NCBI RefSeq assembly: GCF_014874095.1
Contig: NZ_JADBEB010000001.1
Coordinates: forward strand, 8,928,001-8,992,000
Source of the DNA: Plantactinospora soyae
Lineage (GTDB): Bacteria > Actinomycetota > Actinomycetes > Mycobacteriales > Micromonosporaceae
Length of the DNA stretch: 64,000 nucleotides
Direction: 5' to 3'
Positions within the stretch are counted from its first letter, which is position 1. Each line of letters begins with the position of its first letter. The notes below the pieces were generated by a model. The model had not been told where the DNA came from. It saw nothing but the letters and a program-made list of their open reading frames with translations, and ran no database searches. The translations under genes and the position numbers were made by a program. Below are positions 36,464-45,212 of the stretch, piece by piece.

Positions 36464-38047
36464 TTGATCACGACGCAGACCGGGCCACAGCCGGCCGATC
36501 TCGCCGACGTACGGGCCACGAACCTCGCCGTCGTGCTGCGCTTCGTACGCGTACACGCACCCTGCTCACGCGCGGACATCGCCGCCTCGACCGGGTTGAA
36601 CAAGGCGACCGTCTCCAGCCTGGTCGCGGAACTGATCGACCGCCGCCTGCTCCGGGAGACCGGGCTGGCGGAGAACCGAATCGGGCGGCCGGCCACGATG
36701 CTGGTGCTCGACGGGGCCCCCTACGCGGCGATCGGCATCGAGGTGAGCATCGACGAGCTGACGGTGGTCGCCGTCGACCTCTCCGGCACCGAACTGCTTT
36801 CCTGGCGACGGGCCTTCGACGGCTCGACCGCCTCCCCCGGCCGGGCGGTCAGCGCGATCGCCGCACTCGCCGGCCGGGCCGTCAACCGGGTCACCGGTCA
36901 ACAGCGCCAGGTACTCGGTCTCACCGTCGCGGTGCCCGGACTGGTGGACGGGGCCGGCGCCGTCCGGCTGGCCACCACGCTCGGCTGGCGGGACCTGCCG
37001 CTCGGTGCCGACCTGCGCCGGGCCCTGCGCGAGCCCGCCTTCGAGGTGGTGGTGGACAACGACGCCAACCTCGCGGCCCTGGCCGAATACCGGCACGGCC
37101 CGCACGCCGGCACCGCCAACCTGGTCCACCTGACCGGCGGCGCGGGCCTCGGCGCGGGTGTGGTGGCCGACGGCCGGTTGCTGCGCGGCGGGCGCGGCTT
37201 CGCCGGTGAACTGGGCCATGTGACGATCGATCCGGACGGCCCGCTCTGCCCGTGCGGCCGGCGTGGCTGCCTGGAGGCGGTGGCCGGGATTCCGGCGCTG
37301 ATCCGCCGGGCGCTGCCGGATGCGGCGGAGGACGGGCCGGTCACCGACTTCGCGCCCGAGGTCGACCGGATCCGGACCAAGGCCCGCCGGGGCGACCAGT
37401 CCACCCTGGACGCGCTCGCCGAGATCGGCCGGCACCTCGGGCACGGCGTGTCCCTGCTGGCCAACCTGGTGAACCCCGAGGTCGTGCTGCTGGGCGGATA
37501 CTTCGCGACGCTGGCGCCGTGGCTGTTGCCCGCGGCCGAGGCCGAACTGACCGCCCGCTCGCTGGCACCGGAGGCCGGCGGCACCCGGCTGCTCGCCTCC
37601 GCCCTCGGCACCGGCGCCGCGGCCGCGGGTGGCGCGGCCCGGACCCTGGAGACGGTCGACGCGGGCCGGCTGCCGAGCCGCGATCCGGGTCGGGGCACCG
37701 GCCGGGAGCCCGGTCCCGCCGCGAGCGTCACCCGGAAGTCGCCCACCCGGTCCGCCAACCCGCCGGGCGCGGGCGGCCACAGTTCCGCCGCCCCGGATTC
37801 CGCCGGCTCCGACACCACCGCCCCCGGCTCCGGCACCACCGCTCCGCGCTCCGACACCACCGCTCCGCGCTCCGGCACCACCGTTCCCGGGTCGCCCGCC
37901 GCCCCGGCGAGCGGGACCGACAGCGTCGCCGCCGGCTCCGACAGCGCGGTCGTCGATGCGGCCGACGCCGCCGGGTCCGAGCCCGTCGCAGCGGCGACGG
38001 AGCCGCCGTCGACCAGCTCAGAGCGGCTGCCGGCGGGACGTCGCTGA
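36464..38047 (+). CDS. ROK-family transcriptional repressor with long C-terminal tail
   Basis: About 527 residues if translation starts at the TTG at 36464, which has GGGGAGCGGGG upstream; no in-frame ATG or GTG is better placed. Winged helix at about 20-75 (SRADIAASTGLNKATVSSLVAELIDRRLL). The ROK fold follows with DNDANLAALAEY, GHVTIDPDG and the zinc motif CPCGRRGCLE. ROK repressors normally end near 400 residues; here about 130 more residues of Ser/Thr/Ala/Pro/Gly follow, partly a tandem repeat (TTAPRSDTTAPRSGTT). Proposed to repress the GH42, GH95, GH31 and importer units through the 22-bp motif, released by a sugar. Confidence 0.88.
   Translation: MITTQTGPQPADLADVRATNLAVVLRFVRVHAPCSRADIAASTGLNKATVSSLVAELIDRRLLRETGLAENRIGRPATMLVLDGAPYAAIGIEVSIDELTVVAVDLSGTELLSWRRAFDGSTASPGRAVSAIAALAGRAVNRVTGQQRQVLGLTVAVPGLVDGAGAVRLATTLGWRDLPLGADLRRALREPAFEVVVDNDANLAALAEYRHGPHAGTANLVHLTGGAGLGAGVVADGRLLRGGRGFAGELGHVTIDPDGPLCPCGRRGCLEAVAGIPALIRRALPDAAEDGPVTDFAPEVDRIRTKARRGDQSTLDALAEIGRHLGHGVSLLANLVNPEVVLLGGYFATLAPWLLPAAEAELTARSLAPEAGGTRLLASALGTGAAAAGGAARTLETVDAGRLPSRDPGRGTGREPGPAASVTRKSPTRSANPPGAGGHSSAAPDSAGSDTTAPGSGTTAPRSDTTAPRSGTTVPGSPAAPASGTDSVAAGSDSAVVDAADAAGSEPVAAATEPPSTSSERLPAGRR
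37795..37890 (+). repeat. tandem repeat inside the ROK tail
   Basis: Three to four copies of a 24-bp unit built on CACCACCGCTCCGCGCTCCG encode the repeated Thr/Ala/Pro/Ser stretch of the C-terminal tail. Confidence 0.65.
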
Positions 38048-38228
38048 CCGCGTTCCGCCCGCATCCAGCCCGCACTCCGCCCGTCCGGGACCCGGCCCGG
38101 AAACCGACCGCCGCCAATCCGTTCGACGGAAACCCTTGACCGGTACGACGGCTGATGGAAGCCTCGAAATGCTCCTCCGTAACAGGCGGGAAACCGCTAT
38201 CCACGGTGGAGTCTCTTTTCCACGGTCG

Positions 38229-38242
38229 TCGAAGCGCTTCGA
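38229..38242. promoter_or_regulatory. LacI-type operator, copy 1
   Basis: Perfect palindrome TCGAAGCGCTTCGA upstream of the GH3-lacI pair. The rest of 38048-38378 is non-coding. Confidence 0.75.
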
Positions 38243-38293
38243 GCTTCCCGGGCTGGCGACCTGTCCGTTCCGCCATACCCGCCACCGCAGTAT

Positions 38294-38307
38294 TCGAAGC
38301 GCTTCGA
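38294..38307. promoter_or_regulatory. LacI-type operator, copy 2
   Basis: Second identical TCGAAGCGCTTCGA, 65 bp from the first (centre to centre), 72 bp before the GH3 start. Paired sites suggest looping or cooperative binding. Confidence 0.75.
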
Positions 38308-38378
38308 CGATCCGCGCCGCCGCCACCACGATCCGCCACCCGGGCGCGCTAGTCGAAGATCATGGAAGGTGATCGACC

Positions 38379-41300
38379 ATGAGCGACAGGACGTTCCGCG
38401 ACCCCGACCGCCCGCTCGACGTACGGGTCGCCGATCTGCTGGGCCGGCTCACCCTCGCCGAGAAGATCGCACTACTGCACCAGCACCAGGCCCCGGTGCC
38501 CCGGCTCGGGCTGCCCGCCTTCCGTACCGGCACCGAGGCGCTGCACGGGCTGGCCTGGCTCGGCCCGGCCACCGTCTTTCCCCAGGCGCTCGGGCTCGGC
38601 AGCACCTGGAACCCCGACCTGGTCCGGGCGGTCGGGTCCGCCGTCGGCGACGAGGTCCGGGGCCTGCACCACAAGGACCCGACCCGGGTCGGCCTCAACG
38701 TCTGGGCCCCGGTGGTCAATCCGCTCCGGGATCCCCGCTGGGGCCGCAACGAGGAGGGCTACGCCGAGGACCCCTGGCTGACCGGACGGCTCGGCACCGC
38801 GTACGCCCAGGGATTGCGCGGAGACCACCCTGAGTACCTGAAGACCGCGCCCACGCTCAAGCACTTCCTCGGCTACAACAACGAGACCGACCGGTGTACG
38901 ACGTCCAGCAACCTGCCGCCCCGGGTGCTGCACGAGTACGAGCTGCCGGCCTTCCGGGAGCCGATCGCGACCGGCGCCGCAGTGGCGGTGATGGCGTCGT
39001 ACAACCTGGTCAACGGTCGGCCGGCGCACCTGAGCCCGCTGATCGGCACCGAGCTGCGGCGGTGGACCAGCGACGAGATCATGGTGGTCGGCGACGCCGG
39101 TGCGGTCTCCAACATCGCCGGCGCACAGGGCTACCACCCGGACCACCCGAGCGGGTACGCGGCGGCGCTGCGCGCCGGAATCGACAGCTTCACCGAGGAC
39201 GGCGAGGACTCCGGCCCGACCGTCGAACGGGTCGGCGAGGCGCTGCGGCGGGGCCTGCTCGACGAGTCCGATCTGGACACCGCCGTCCAGCGCATCCTCA
39301 GCATCCGGTTCCGGCTCGGCGACTTCGACCCGCCGGAACGCAACCCCTACACGGCGATCACCACCGACGTGATCAACTGCGCCGCCCACCAGGAGCTGGC
39401 CCGGGAGGCCGCCCGACAGTCGATCGTGCTGCTCCGCAACGCTCCCACGGCCGGCGCCGGGCCGCTGCTTCCGCTCGACCCGGCACGCCTGGGCCGGCTG
39501 GCCGTACTCGGTCCGCTCGCCGACACCCTCTACGAGGACTGGTACAGCGGAACACTGCCGTACGCGGTCACCGCCCGCGCGGGGCTGGCCGCCCGACTCG
39601 GCGCCTGCGACGTCGTACACCACACCGGGGCGGACCGGATCGCGCTGCGTACCGCCGGAGGTTACGTCCGGGCCGCCGGCGGTCCGGACGGTGGCCCGTT
39701 GACCCTCGCCACCGCCGCACCCGACACCCGGGGTCCGGCCGGCACCCGCCCGTCGGCCGACGGCGACCGGAGTACCGCCGACAGCCGGTTCCCGGCCGAC
39801 GGCGTGTTCGAGGTCTTCGACTGGGGCCAGGACATCGTCGCGCTCCGGACGCTGGCGAACGGCCGGCACGTCGGCGCCGACGAGGAGGGCACACTGGTCA
39901 ACGACCGGCCCGGCCCCGGTGGCTGGGTGGTCCGGGAGACCTTCCGACTCGTCGGCCGACCGGCCGGCGACCACGTACTGCACCACCTGGCCAGCAACCG
40001 GTACGTCACCGCCGGCCCGGACGGCGTACTGCGGGCCGACGCCGTCGACCTCGACGAGGGCAGCGGGTTCACGGTCGAACTCCTGCACGACGGGGCGGCC
40101 GGGGCGGCGGCACTGGCCCGCGAGGCCGACGTCGCGGTGGTCGTACTCGGCAACCATCCGATGGTCTGCGGCCGGGAAACCGAGGACCGGGCCGACCTGG
40201 CGCTGCCGACCGGGCAGGAGACCCTGCTCCGGGCCGTGTACGCGGCCAACCCGCGTACGGCGCTGGTGGTCAGCAGCAGCTACCCGTACGCGCTGGGCTG
40301 GGCCGACGAGCACCTGCCGGCCGTACTCTGGTCGGCCCACGGCGGCCAGGAGTACGGCACCGCGCTGGCCGCCGTGCTCTGCGGCGACGCCGATCCGGGC
40401 GGCCGGCTGACCCAGACCTGGTACCACGATGCGGCCGAGCTACCCGACCTGTTCGACTACGACGTGATAGCCACCGACACCACGTATCTCTACCATCGGG
40501 GCACCCCGCTCTACCCGTTCGGCCACGGGCTGAGTTACGCCGACTTCGCCTACGCTGACCTGCGGGTGAGCGCGGACGAGGTGGACGCGGCCGGAGAGAT
40601 CGAGGTCAGCGTGCGGGTGAGCAACGTCGGCACGCGACCGGGCGACGAGGTGGTGCAGCTCTACACCCGGCAGCGGCGGTCCCGGGTCAAGCAGCCCCTG
40701 CGCCAGCTCCGGAACTTCGCCAAGGTGACCCTGGCTCCGGGCGAGCGGACCACGGTACGGTTCCGGCTGCGCGCCGCCGACCTCGCGCACTGGGACGTCA
40801 TCCAGGGCCGGTACGTCGTGGAGGACGCCCGGCACACCGTCGCGGTCGGCCGGTCCAGCGCCGACCTCGTACTGAGCACCGCCCTGACCGTGCACGGCGA
40901 GCCGATCCGACCCCGGGAGCCACTCGCCGGTCCACTGTGGGCGATGGACCACGACGAGTACGCCGGCACCGAGCCGCTGCCCGACGGTCCGGGCGGTGCC
41001 GCCGTGGTCGCCCGGGAGGCGGGCGGCTGGATCCGGTTCTCCCGGGTGGACTTCGGCGCCGGGGTACGCGGCGTGGCCGCCCGGGTCGGTGGACGCCGGC
41101 CACTGCGGGACGGGGCCGAACTCGTACTGCGGTTGGACGATCCGGTCTGGGGCCCGGTGGCCGGTACGGTCCCGATCCCGGCCGGCGACGAGCACGATCC
41201 GGGACCGGCCACCGACCAGGGACCAGCCACCGATGCGGGGCCGCGGCTGGGTACCGGTGCCGACCCCGGCATGGTTCCGGCGGTCGTCGGGGCGACGGAC

Positions 41301-41462
41301 CGGCAGCCGGACCGCGAGGTGTCCGGTCACTGGCGCGGCGAGGCCACCGGGGTACGCGACCTGTATCTGCTGTTCGACGCGCCGGGAGCTACCGTGAGCT
41401 GGCTGGCCTTCGAAGACGGGACGGACGGCGACCGTTCCGCGACTGGAAGTGGGGGCGCCTAG
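38379..41462 (+). CDS. GH3 glycosidase with fascin-like insert and C-terminal CBM-like domain, cytoplasmic
   Basis: 1027 residues, no signal peptide. GH3 barrel with LKHFLGYNNETDR and candidate nucleophile Asp 239 in VVGDAGAVSN, where most GH3 enzymes have SD rather than GD. The second alpha/beta domain (DVAVVVLGNHPMV, catalytic-Glu region GRETEDRADLALP) is interrupted at about 420-570 by a beta-trefoil-like segment (FDWGQDIVALRTLANGRHV ... NRYVTAGPDGVLRA) resembling fascin repeats. A fibronectin-like domain follows, then a CBM6-like beta domain at about 870-1015. Activity is likely beta-glucosidase or beta-xylosidase on imported oligosaccharides. Its stop overlaps the lacI GTG by one base. 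Confidence 0.9.
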   Translation: MSDRTFRDPDRPLDVRVADLLGRLTLAEKIALLHQHQAPVPRLGLPAFRTGTEALHGLAWLGPATVFPQALGLGSTWNPDLVRAVGSAVGDEVRGLHHKDPTRVGLNVWAPVVNPLRDPRWGRNEEGYAEDPWLTGRLGTAYAQGLRGDHPEYLKTAPTLKHFLGYNNETDRCTTSSNLPPRVLHEYELPAFREPIATGAAVAVMASYNLVNGRPAHLSPLIGTELRRWTSDEIMVVGDAGAVSNIAGAQGYHPDHPSGYAAALRAGIDSFTEDGEDSGPTVERVGEALRRGLLDESDLDTAVQRILSIRFRLGDFDPPERNPYTAITTDVINCAAHQELAREAARQSIVLLRNAPTAGAGPLLPLDPARLGRLAVLGPLADTLYEDWYSGTLPYAVTARAGLAARLGACDVVHHTGADRIALRTAGGYVRAAGGPDGGPLTLATAAPDTRGPAGTRPSADGDRSTADSRFPADGVFEVFDWGQDIVALRTLANGRHVGADEEGTLVNDRPGPGGWVVRETFRLVGRPAGDHVLHHLASNRYVTAGPDGVLRADAVDLDEGSGFTVELLHDGAAGAAALAREADVAVVVLGNHPMVCGRETEDRADLALPTGQETLLRAVYAANPRTALVVSSSYPYALGWADEHLPAVLWSAHGGQEYGTALAAVLCGDADPGGRLTQTWYHDAAELPDLFDYDVIATDTTYLYHRGTPLYPFGHGLSYADFAYADLRVSADEVDAAGEIEVSVRVSNVGTRPGDEVVQLYTRQRRSRVKQPLRQLRNFAKVTLAPGERTTVRFRLRAADLAHWDVIQGRYVVEDARHTVAVGRSSADLVLSTALTVHGEPIRPREPLAGPLWAMDHDEYAGTEPLPDGPGGAAVVAREAGGWIRFSRVDFGAGVRGVAARVGGRRPLRDGAELVLRLDDPVWGPVAGTVPIPAGDEHDPGPATDQGPATDAGPRLGTGADPGMVPAVVGATDRQPDREVSGHWRGEATGVRDLYLLFDAPGATVSWLAFEDGTDGDRSATGSGGA

Positions 41463-42592
41463 TGTCCGAAACGTCGCGCCCCACCTCGCGACCCGTGCCC
41501 CGGCAACCCGCCGGGACACCCGCCAAACGGCCGGACATGGTCACCATCGCCGACGTCGCCCGGCACGCCGGAGTCGCGGTCAGCACCGTGTCGTACGTGC
41601 TCAGCGGCAAGCGCGCGATCTCGGCGTCCACCCGGGAACGGGTGCTGGCCAGTGTGCGTACCCTCGGCTACCACCCCAACGCCGGGGCCCGGGCGCTGGC
41701 CAGTAGGCGGGCCAACGTGATCGCGCTGGTGCTGCCGCTGCGCTCCGGGATGCACCTGCCGGTCCTCATGCAGTTCGCCACCTCGGTGGTGACCACGGCG
41801 CGGCAGTTCGACCACGACGTACTGCTGATGACCGCCGACGAGGGACCGGCCGGGCTGCGCCGGATCGCCGCCAGCGCGATGGTGGACGGGATCGTGCTGA
41901 TGGACGTCGAGATGCACGACGCCCGGGTGCCGCTGCTCCGCGACCTGGAACGGCCCAGTGTGCTGATCGGCTTTCCGGCCGATCCGACCGGACTGACCTG
42001 TGTGGACCTGGACTTCTACCGGGCCGGGGAGGCCTGTGTCGAGCACCTGGCCGGGCTCGGCCACCGCCGGATCGCGCTGCTCGGCGCACCGGCGGTGGTC
42101 TACGACCGGGACACCGGGTTCGCCCACCGCACCAGGGCCGGGTTCGCCGAGGCCGCCGCGCGGTACGGCATCGCGGCGATCGCCCAGCCCTGCGAGGAGA
42201 ACTTCGACGCGGTCCGCCGGGAGTTGGCCGGACTGCTGGCCCGGCAGCCGGACCTGTCCGCGCTGGTGGTGCACAACGAGGCGGCGGTCGGCCAGGTGCT
42301 GGCGGCGCTGCCGGCGCTCGGCCGACGGGTTCCGGACGACGTGTCGGTGGTGGCGATCTGTCCGGACGAGGTCGCCGAGCGGGCCAGCCCGGCCCTGACC
42401 TCGGTGCTGATTCCGGCCGAGGAGGTGGGCCGGCAGGCGGTGTCGCTGCTGATGCGCAAGCTGGAGGGTGATCCGGTCCCGGAGGGGACCCTGCTCGATC
42501 CCCGGCTGACCGTCCGGGCCAGCACCACTCGGGCACCGGCCGCCGACCCGGGCAGCCCCGCGCCCACCGGGGTGACGCGGCTCCGGAGCTGA
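41462..42592 (+). CDS. LacI-family transcriptional repressor
   Basis: 376 residues from the GTG at 41462, translationally coupled to the GH3 gene; the conserved domain starts only at MVTIADVARHAGVAVSTVSYVLSG, so an ATG at 41537 is an alternative. Helix-turn-helix plus hinge (YHPNAGARALASRR), then a periplasmic-binding-type sensor domain. It most likely binds the two TCGAAGCGCTTCGA palindromes before the GH3 gene, controlling GH3 and itself, and possibly the related box before the rhamnogalacturonan lyase gene. Confidence 0.92.
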   Translation: MSETSRPTSRPVPRQPAGTPAKRPDMVTIADVARHAGVAVSTVSYVLSGKRAISASTRERVLASVRTLGYHPNAGARALASRRANVIALVLPLRSGMHLPVLMQFATSVVTTARQFDHDVLLMTADEGPAGLRRIAASAMVDGIVLMDVEMHDARVPLLRDLERPSVLIGFPADPTGLTCVDLDFYRAGEACVEHLAGLGHRRIALLGAPAVVYDRDTGFAHRTRAGFAEAAARYGIAAIAQPCEENFDAVRRELAGLLARQPDLSALVVHNEAAVGQVLAALPALGRRVPDDVSVVAICPDEVAERASPALTSVLIPAEEVGRQAVSLLMRKLEGDPVPEGTLLDPRLTVRASTTRAPAADPGSPAPTGVTRLRS

Positions 42593-42636
42593 TCGACCAT
42601 CGTCTTGATCCGAAGCGGGTTGCCTGGTCGACTCGG

Positions 42637-44169
42637 ATGATGGCCAATCACATGAGCCCGGACGAGTTCCGCCGGCACGGGCACGCCGTCGTCGACTGGA
42701 TCGCCGACTACTGGTCCAGCCTCGACCAGCGGGCGGTCCTGCCGGCCGGTCCGCCCGGGGCGGTCGCCGCCCGGCTGCCGCCCCGGCCACCCGAGCGGGG
42801 CGAGGGGTTCGACCGGATCCTCGCCGACCTCGACTCGGTGATCGCGCCCGGCCTCACCCACTGGCAGCACCCCGGCTACTTCGGATACTTCCCGGCCAAC
42901 ACCTCCGGGCCGAGCGTGCTCGGTGACCTGGTCAGCGCCGGTCTCGGCGTACAGGGGATGCTCTGGGCCACCGGGCCGGCCTGTACCGAGGTGGAGACGG
43001 TGATGCTGGACTGGCTGGCCGAACTGCTCGACCTGCCGGCCCGGTTCCGGTCCACCGGCTCCGGCGGCGGCGTCATCCAGGACTCGGCCTCCTCGGCCAC
43101 CCTGGTCGCGGTGCTCGTCGCGCTGCACCGGACCGGCGGCGGGCGGTGGCGGGAGCACGGCGTCGAGCGGCGGCACCGGATCTACACCTCCACCCAGGGA
43201 CACTCCTCGATCGAGAAGGCGGCCCGGATCGCCGGGCTCGGCGACGACGCCGTACGGGCCGTCGAGGTCGATCCAGACACGTTGGCGATGGAGCCAGCGG
43301 CGCTGCGGGCGGCGATCGAGGCCGACCGGGCCGCCGGACTGGTTCCGACGGCGGTGGTCGCGACCATCGGTACGACGTCGACCACCGCGGTCGACCCGCT
43401 GCCCGCGATCGGCGAGATCTGCCGGGAGTACGGCGTCTGGCTGCACGTGGACGCCGCGTACGCCGGGTCGGCCGCGATCTGCCCGGAGCTGCGCTACACG
43501 CACGCCGGCCTGGAGTACGCCGACTCGTACTGCTTCGATCCGCACAAGTGGCTGCTCACCGGCTTCGACTGCGACGCGTTCTGGGTGGCGGACCGGGCCG
43601 AGCTGATCGAGGCGTTGAGCATCCTGCCGGAGTATCTGCGCAACGCGGCGACCGAGTCCGGTGCGGTGATCGACTATCGCGACTGGCAGGTGCCGCTGGG
43701 CCGGCGGTTCCGGTCCCTGAAACTCTGGTTCGTGCTGCGCTGGTACGGCGCCGAGGGGCTGCGCGCGCACGTCCGTGCCGGGGTGGCGCTGGCGGACCGG
43801 TTCGCCGGCTGGGTACGCGCCGACGAACGGTTCGAGGTGGTGGCGCCGCATCCGTTCTCGCTGGTCTGCTTCCGGCTGCGCACCCGCGCCGGCGCCGGCG
43901 ACAGCCGCGCCCCGAGCAGCACAGACGCCAACGCGAACGGCACAGACGCCGACGCGAACGGAACGGGCGCCGAGCTGGACCGGGCGAATGCCGAACTGCT
44001 CGACCGGGTCAACGGCACCGGGCGGGTCTACCTGACGCATACCCGGGTCGGCGGTCGGCACACGCTGCGGCTGGCGGTCGGTTCGCCGTACACCCGGGAG
44101 GAGCACGTGGCCGAGGCCTGGCGGCTGATCACCGACGCCGCCACGGCGTCGCAGGTCGGGCGCTCCTGA
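42637..44169 (+). CDS. PLP-dependent group II decarboxylase (aromatic amino acid type)
   Basis: 510 residues. Schiff-base Lys 304 in FDPHKWLLTGFDCDAFWV; HVDAAYAGSA provides the Asp that binds the pyridine nitrogen; HPGYFGYFPA and DSASSATLVA are typical of aromatic-L-amino-acid and tyrosine/tryptophan decarboxylases. It would turn an aromatic amino acid into the amine; which one is not clear. An Asn/Asp/Ala/Gly low-complexity loop (DANANGTDADANGTG) near residue 430 is an unusual insertion in the C-terminal domain. It is transcribed alone. Confidence 0.92.
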   Translation: MMANHMSPDEFRRHGHAVVDWIADYWSSLDQRAVLPAGPPGAVAARLPPRPPERGEGFDRILADLDSVIAPGLTHWQHPGYFGYFPANTSGPSVLGDLVSAGLGVQGMLWATGPACTEVETVMLDWLAELLDLPARFRSTGSGGGVIQDSASSATLVAVLVALHRTGGGRWREHGVERRHRIYTSTQGHSSIEKAARIAGLGDDAVRAVEVDPDTLAMEPAALRAAIEADRAAGLVPTAVVATIGTTSTTAVDPLPAIGEICREYGVWLHVDAAYAGSAAICPELRYTHAGLEYADSYCFDPHKWLLTGFDCDAFWVADRAELIEALSILPEYLRNAATESGAVIDYRDWQVPLGRRFRSLKLWFVLRWYGAEGLRAHVRAGVALADRFAGWVRADERFEVVAPHPFSLVCFRLRTRAGAGDSRAPSSTDANANGTDADANGTGAELDRANAELLDRVNGTGRVYLTHTRVGGRHTLRLAVGSPYTREEHVAEAWRLITDAATASQVGRS

Positions 44170-44175
44170 GCTGGT

Positions 44176-44210
44176 CGCCGGGCGACGGCACGCGGTGCCG
44201 CCGCCCGGCG
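44176..44210. terminator. bidirectional hairpin between decarboxylase and merR
   Basis: Outer 9-bp stem CGCCGGGCG/CGCCCGGCG, one A-C mismatch, inner 6-bp stem CGGCAC/GTGCCG and a 3-base loop, lying between the ends of two convergent genes. Confidence 0.75.
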
Positions 44211-44224
44211 TGGGTAGGACAGGC

Positions 44225-45139
44225 TCAGCGCGGCACCCGGAGCGCGGCGATGAACCACTCGAAGTCCGGCACCCGGGGCGGGAACGCCGGCCGGTCGTTC
44301 AGCACCCCGATGAGCTGCCAGTACCGCTCGACCCGACGGTCGGAGAACGTCTCCATCTGGTCGGCGATCCGGAGCCGCTCGTCGGTCGGCACCGCCGGAT
44401 CCACGAGCCGGTCCAGGATCGCCTGCCCCTCCATCGAGTCCGGCGCCACACCGGCCCGCACCGCGCGTCCGGCGTGCTCGATCACCTGCTCGTGGTCGTA
44501 CCGGGGTGCCTCGGCCGGGCCGTCGGACCGCGCGCCGGCCACCGCCATCTCCCGGACCCGGGCGCCGAAGCTGGCATCGCCGACGAGTTCGGCGAGTTCG
44601 AGCCAGGCGTCCACCTGTTCCGGGGTGGGATCGTCGGGAAGTTCGGCCGGCATCTGCCGCATCCCGTGGGCGATCTGCGCCCCGGGCGTGTCCGGATCGA
44701 TGCCCTCGAAGGTACGGTCGACGAAGTCGTCGATTATCCGCTGCCGCTCCTGGGCGGAGAGTCTGGCCAGTCTGTTCATCACACTCATCTCCTCGGTCGT
44801 GCTGTTCCGGCGGGCGATCGACCGCAGCACCGCGCGGCGCAACTGGAGCGTGCGGATCTCGGTGCCCAGCGCCTCGGCGTGGGCCCGCGCGACCTCGGCC
44901 AGCGTGCTCTGTCGGGCCAGGATCCGTCCGACAGTGCCGAGGTCCAGTCCGAGTTCGCGCAGGGTCCGGACCAGATCCAACCGGGCCAGCGCCTCGGCGT
45001 CGTAGAGCCGGTATCCGCCCGCCGAGCGGGCGGTCGGCGGAATGACGTCGATGTCCGACCAGAACCGGATGGTCCGGACCGGTAGGCCGGTGCGTCGGGA
45101 GAGCTGTCCAATGGTGAAAAGCTCGGTGCGGTCGTTCAC
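44225..45139 (-). CDS. MerR-family transcriptional regulator
   Basis: 304 residues, with GTG start at 45139. The N-terminal winged helix is FTIGQLSRRTGLPVRTIRFWSDIDVIPP ... GGYRLYDAEALARL, followed by a dimerisation helix. The long C-terminal part (about 120-304) is helical and unlike metal sensors; it has no Cys, so a metal ligand is unlikely. The promoter directly upstream has the 19-bp -35/-10 spacing typical of MerR-activated genes, so it probably controls itself. The -10 ends 6 bases before the GTG: leaderless. Confidence 0.88.
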   Translation of the reverse strand: MNDRTELFTIGQLSRRTGLPVRTIRFWSDIDVIPPTARSAGGYRLYDAEALARLDLVRTLRELGLDLGTVGRILARQSTLAEVARAHAEALGTEIRTLQLRRAVLRSIARRNSTTEEMSVMNRLARLSAQERQRIIDDFVDRTFEGIDPDTPGAQIAHGMRQMPAELPDDPTPEQVDAWLELAELVGDASFGARVREMAVAGARSDGPAEAPRYDHEQVIEHAGRAVRAGVAPDSMEGQAILDRLVDPAVPTDERLRIADQMETFSDRRVERYWQLIGVLNDRPAFPPRVPDFEWFIAALRVPR

Positions 45140-45145
45140 GGGACG

Positions 45146-45176
45146 AGCATCAACCTTCCAGTCGCTGGAGACTCAA
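45146..45176 (-). promoter_or_regulatory. MerR-type promoter with 19-bp spacer
   Basis: On the minus strand TTGAGT (45176-45171) and GATGCT (45151-45146) are separated by exactly 19 bp, and the spacer holds the inverted repeat TCCAG-CGA-CTGGA. This is the hallmark of MerR operators, where the protein untwists the long spacer. Confidence 0.75.
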
Positions 45177-45212
45177 GCCCATTATTGACCCGGGCTGCTA
45201 CGTACTGCGATG

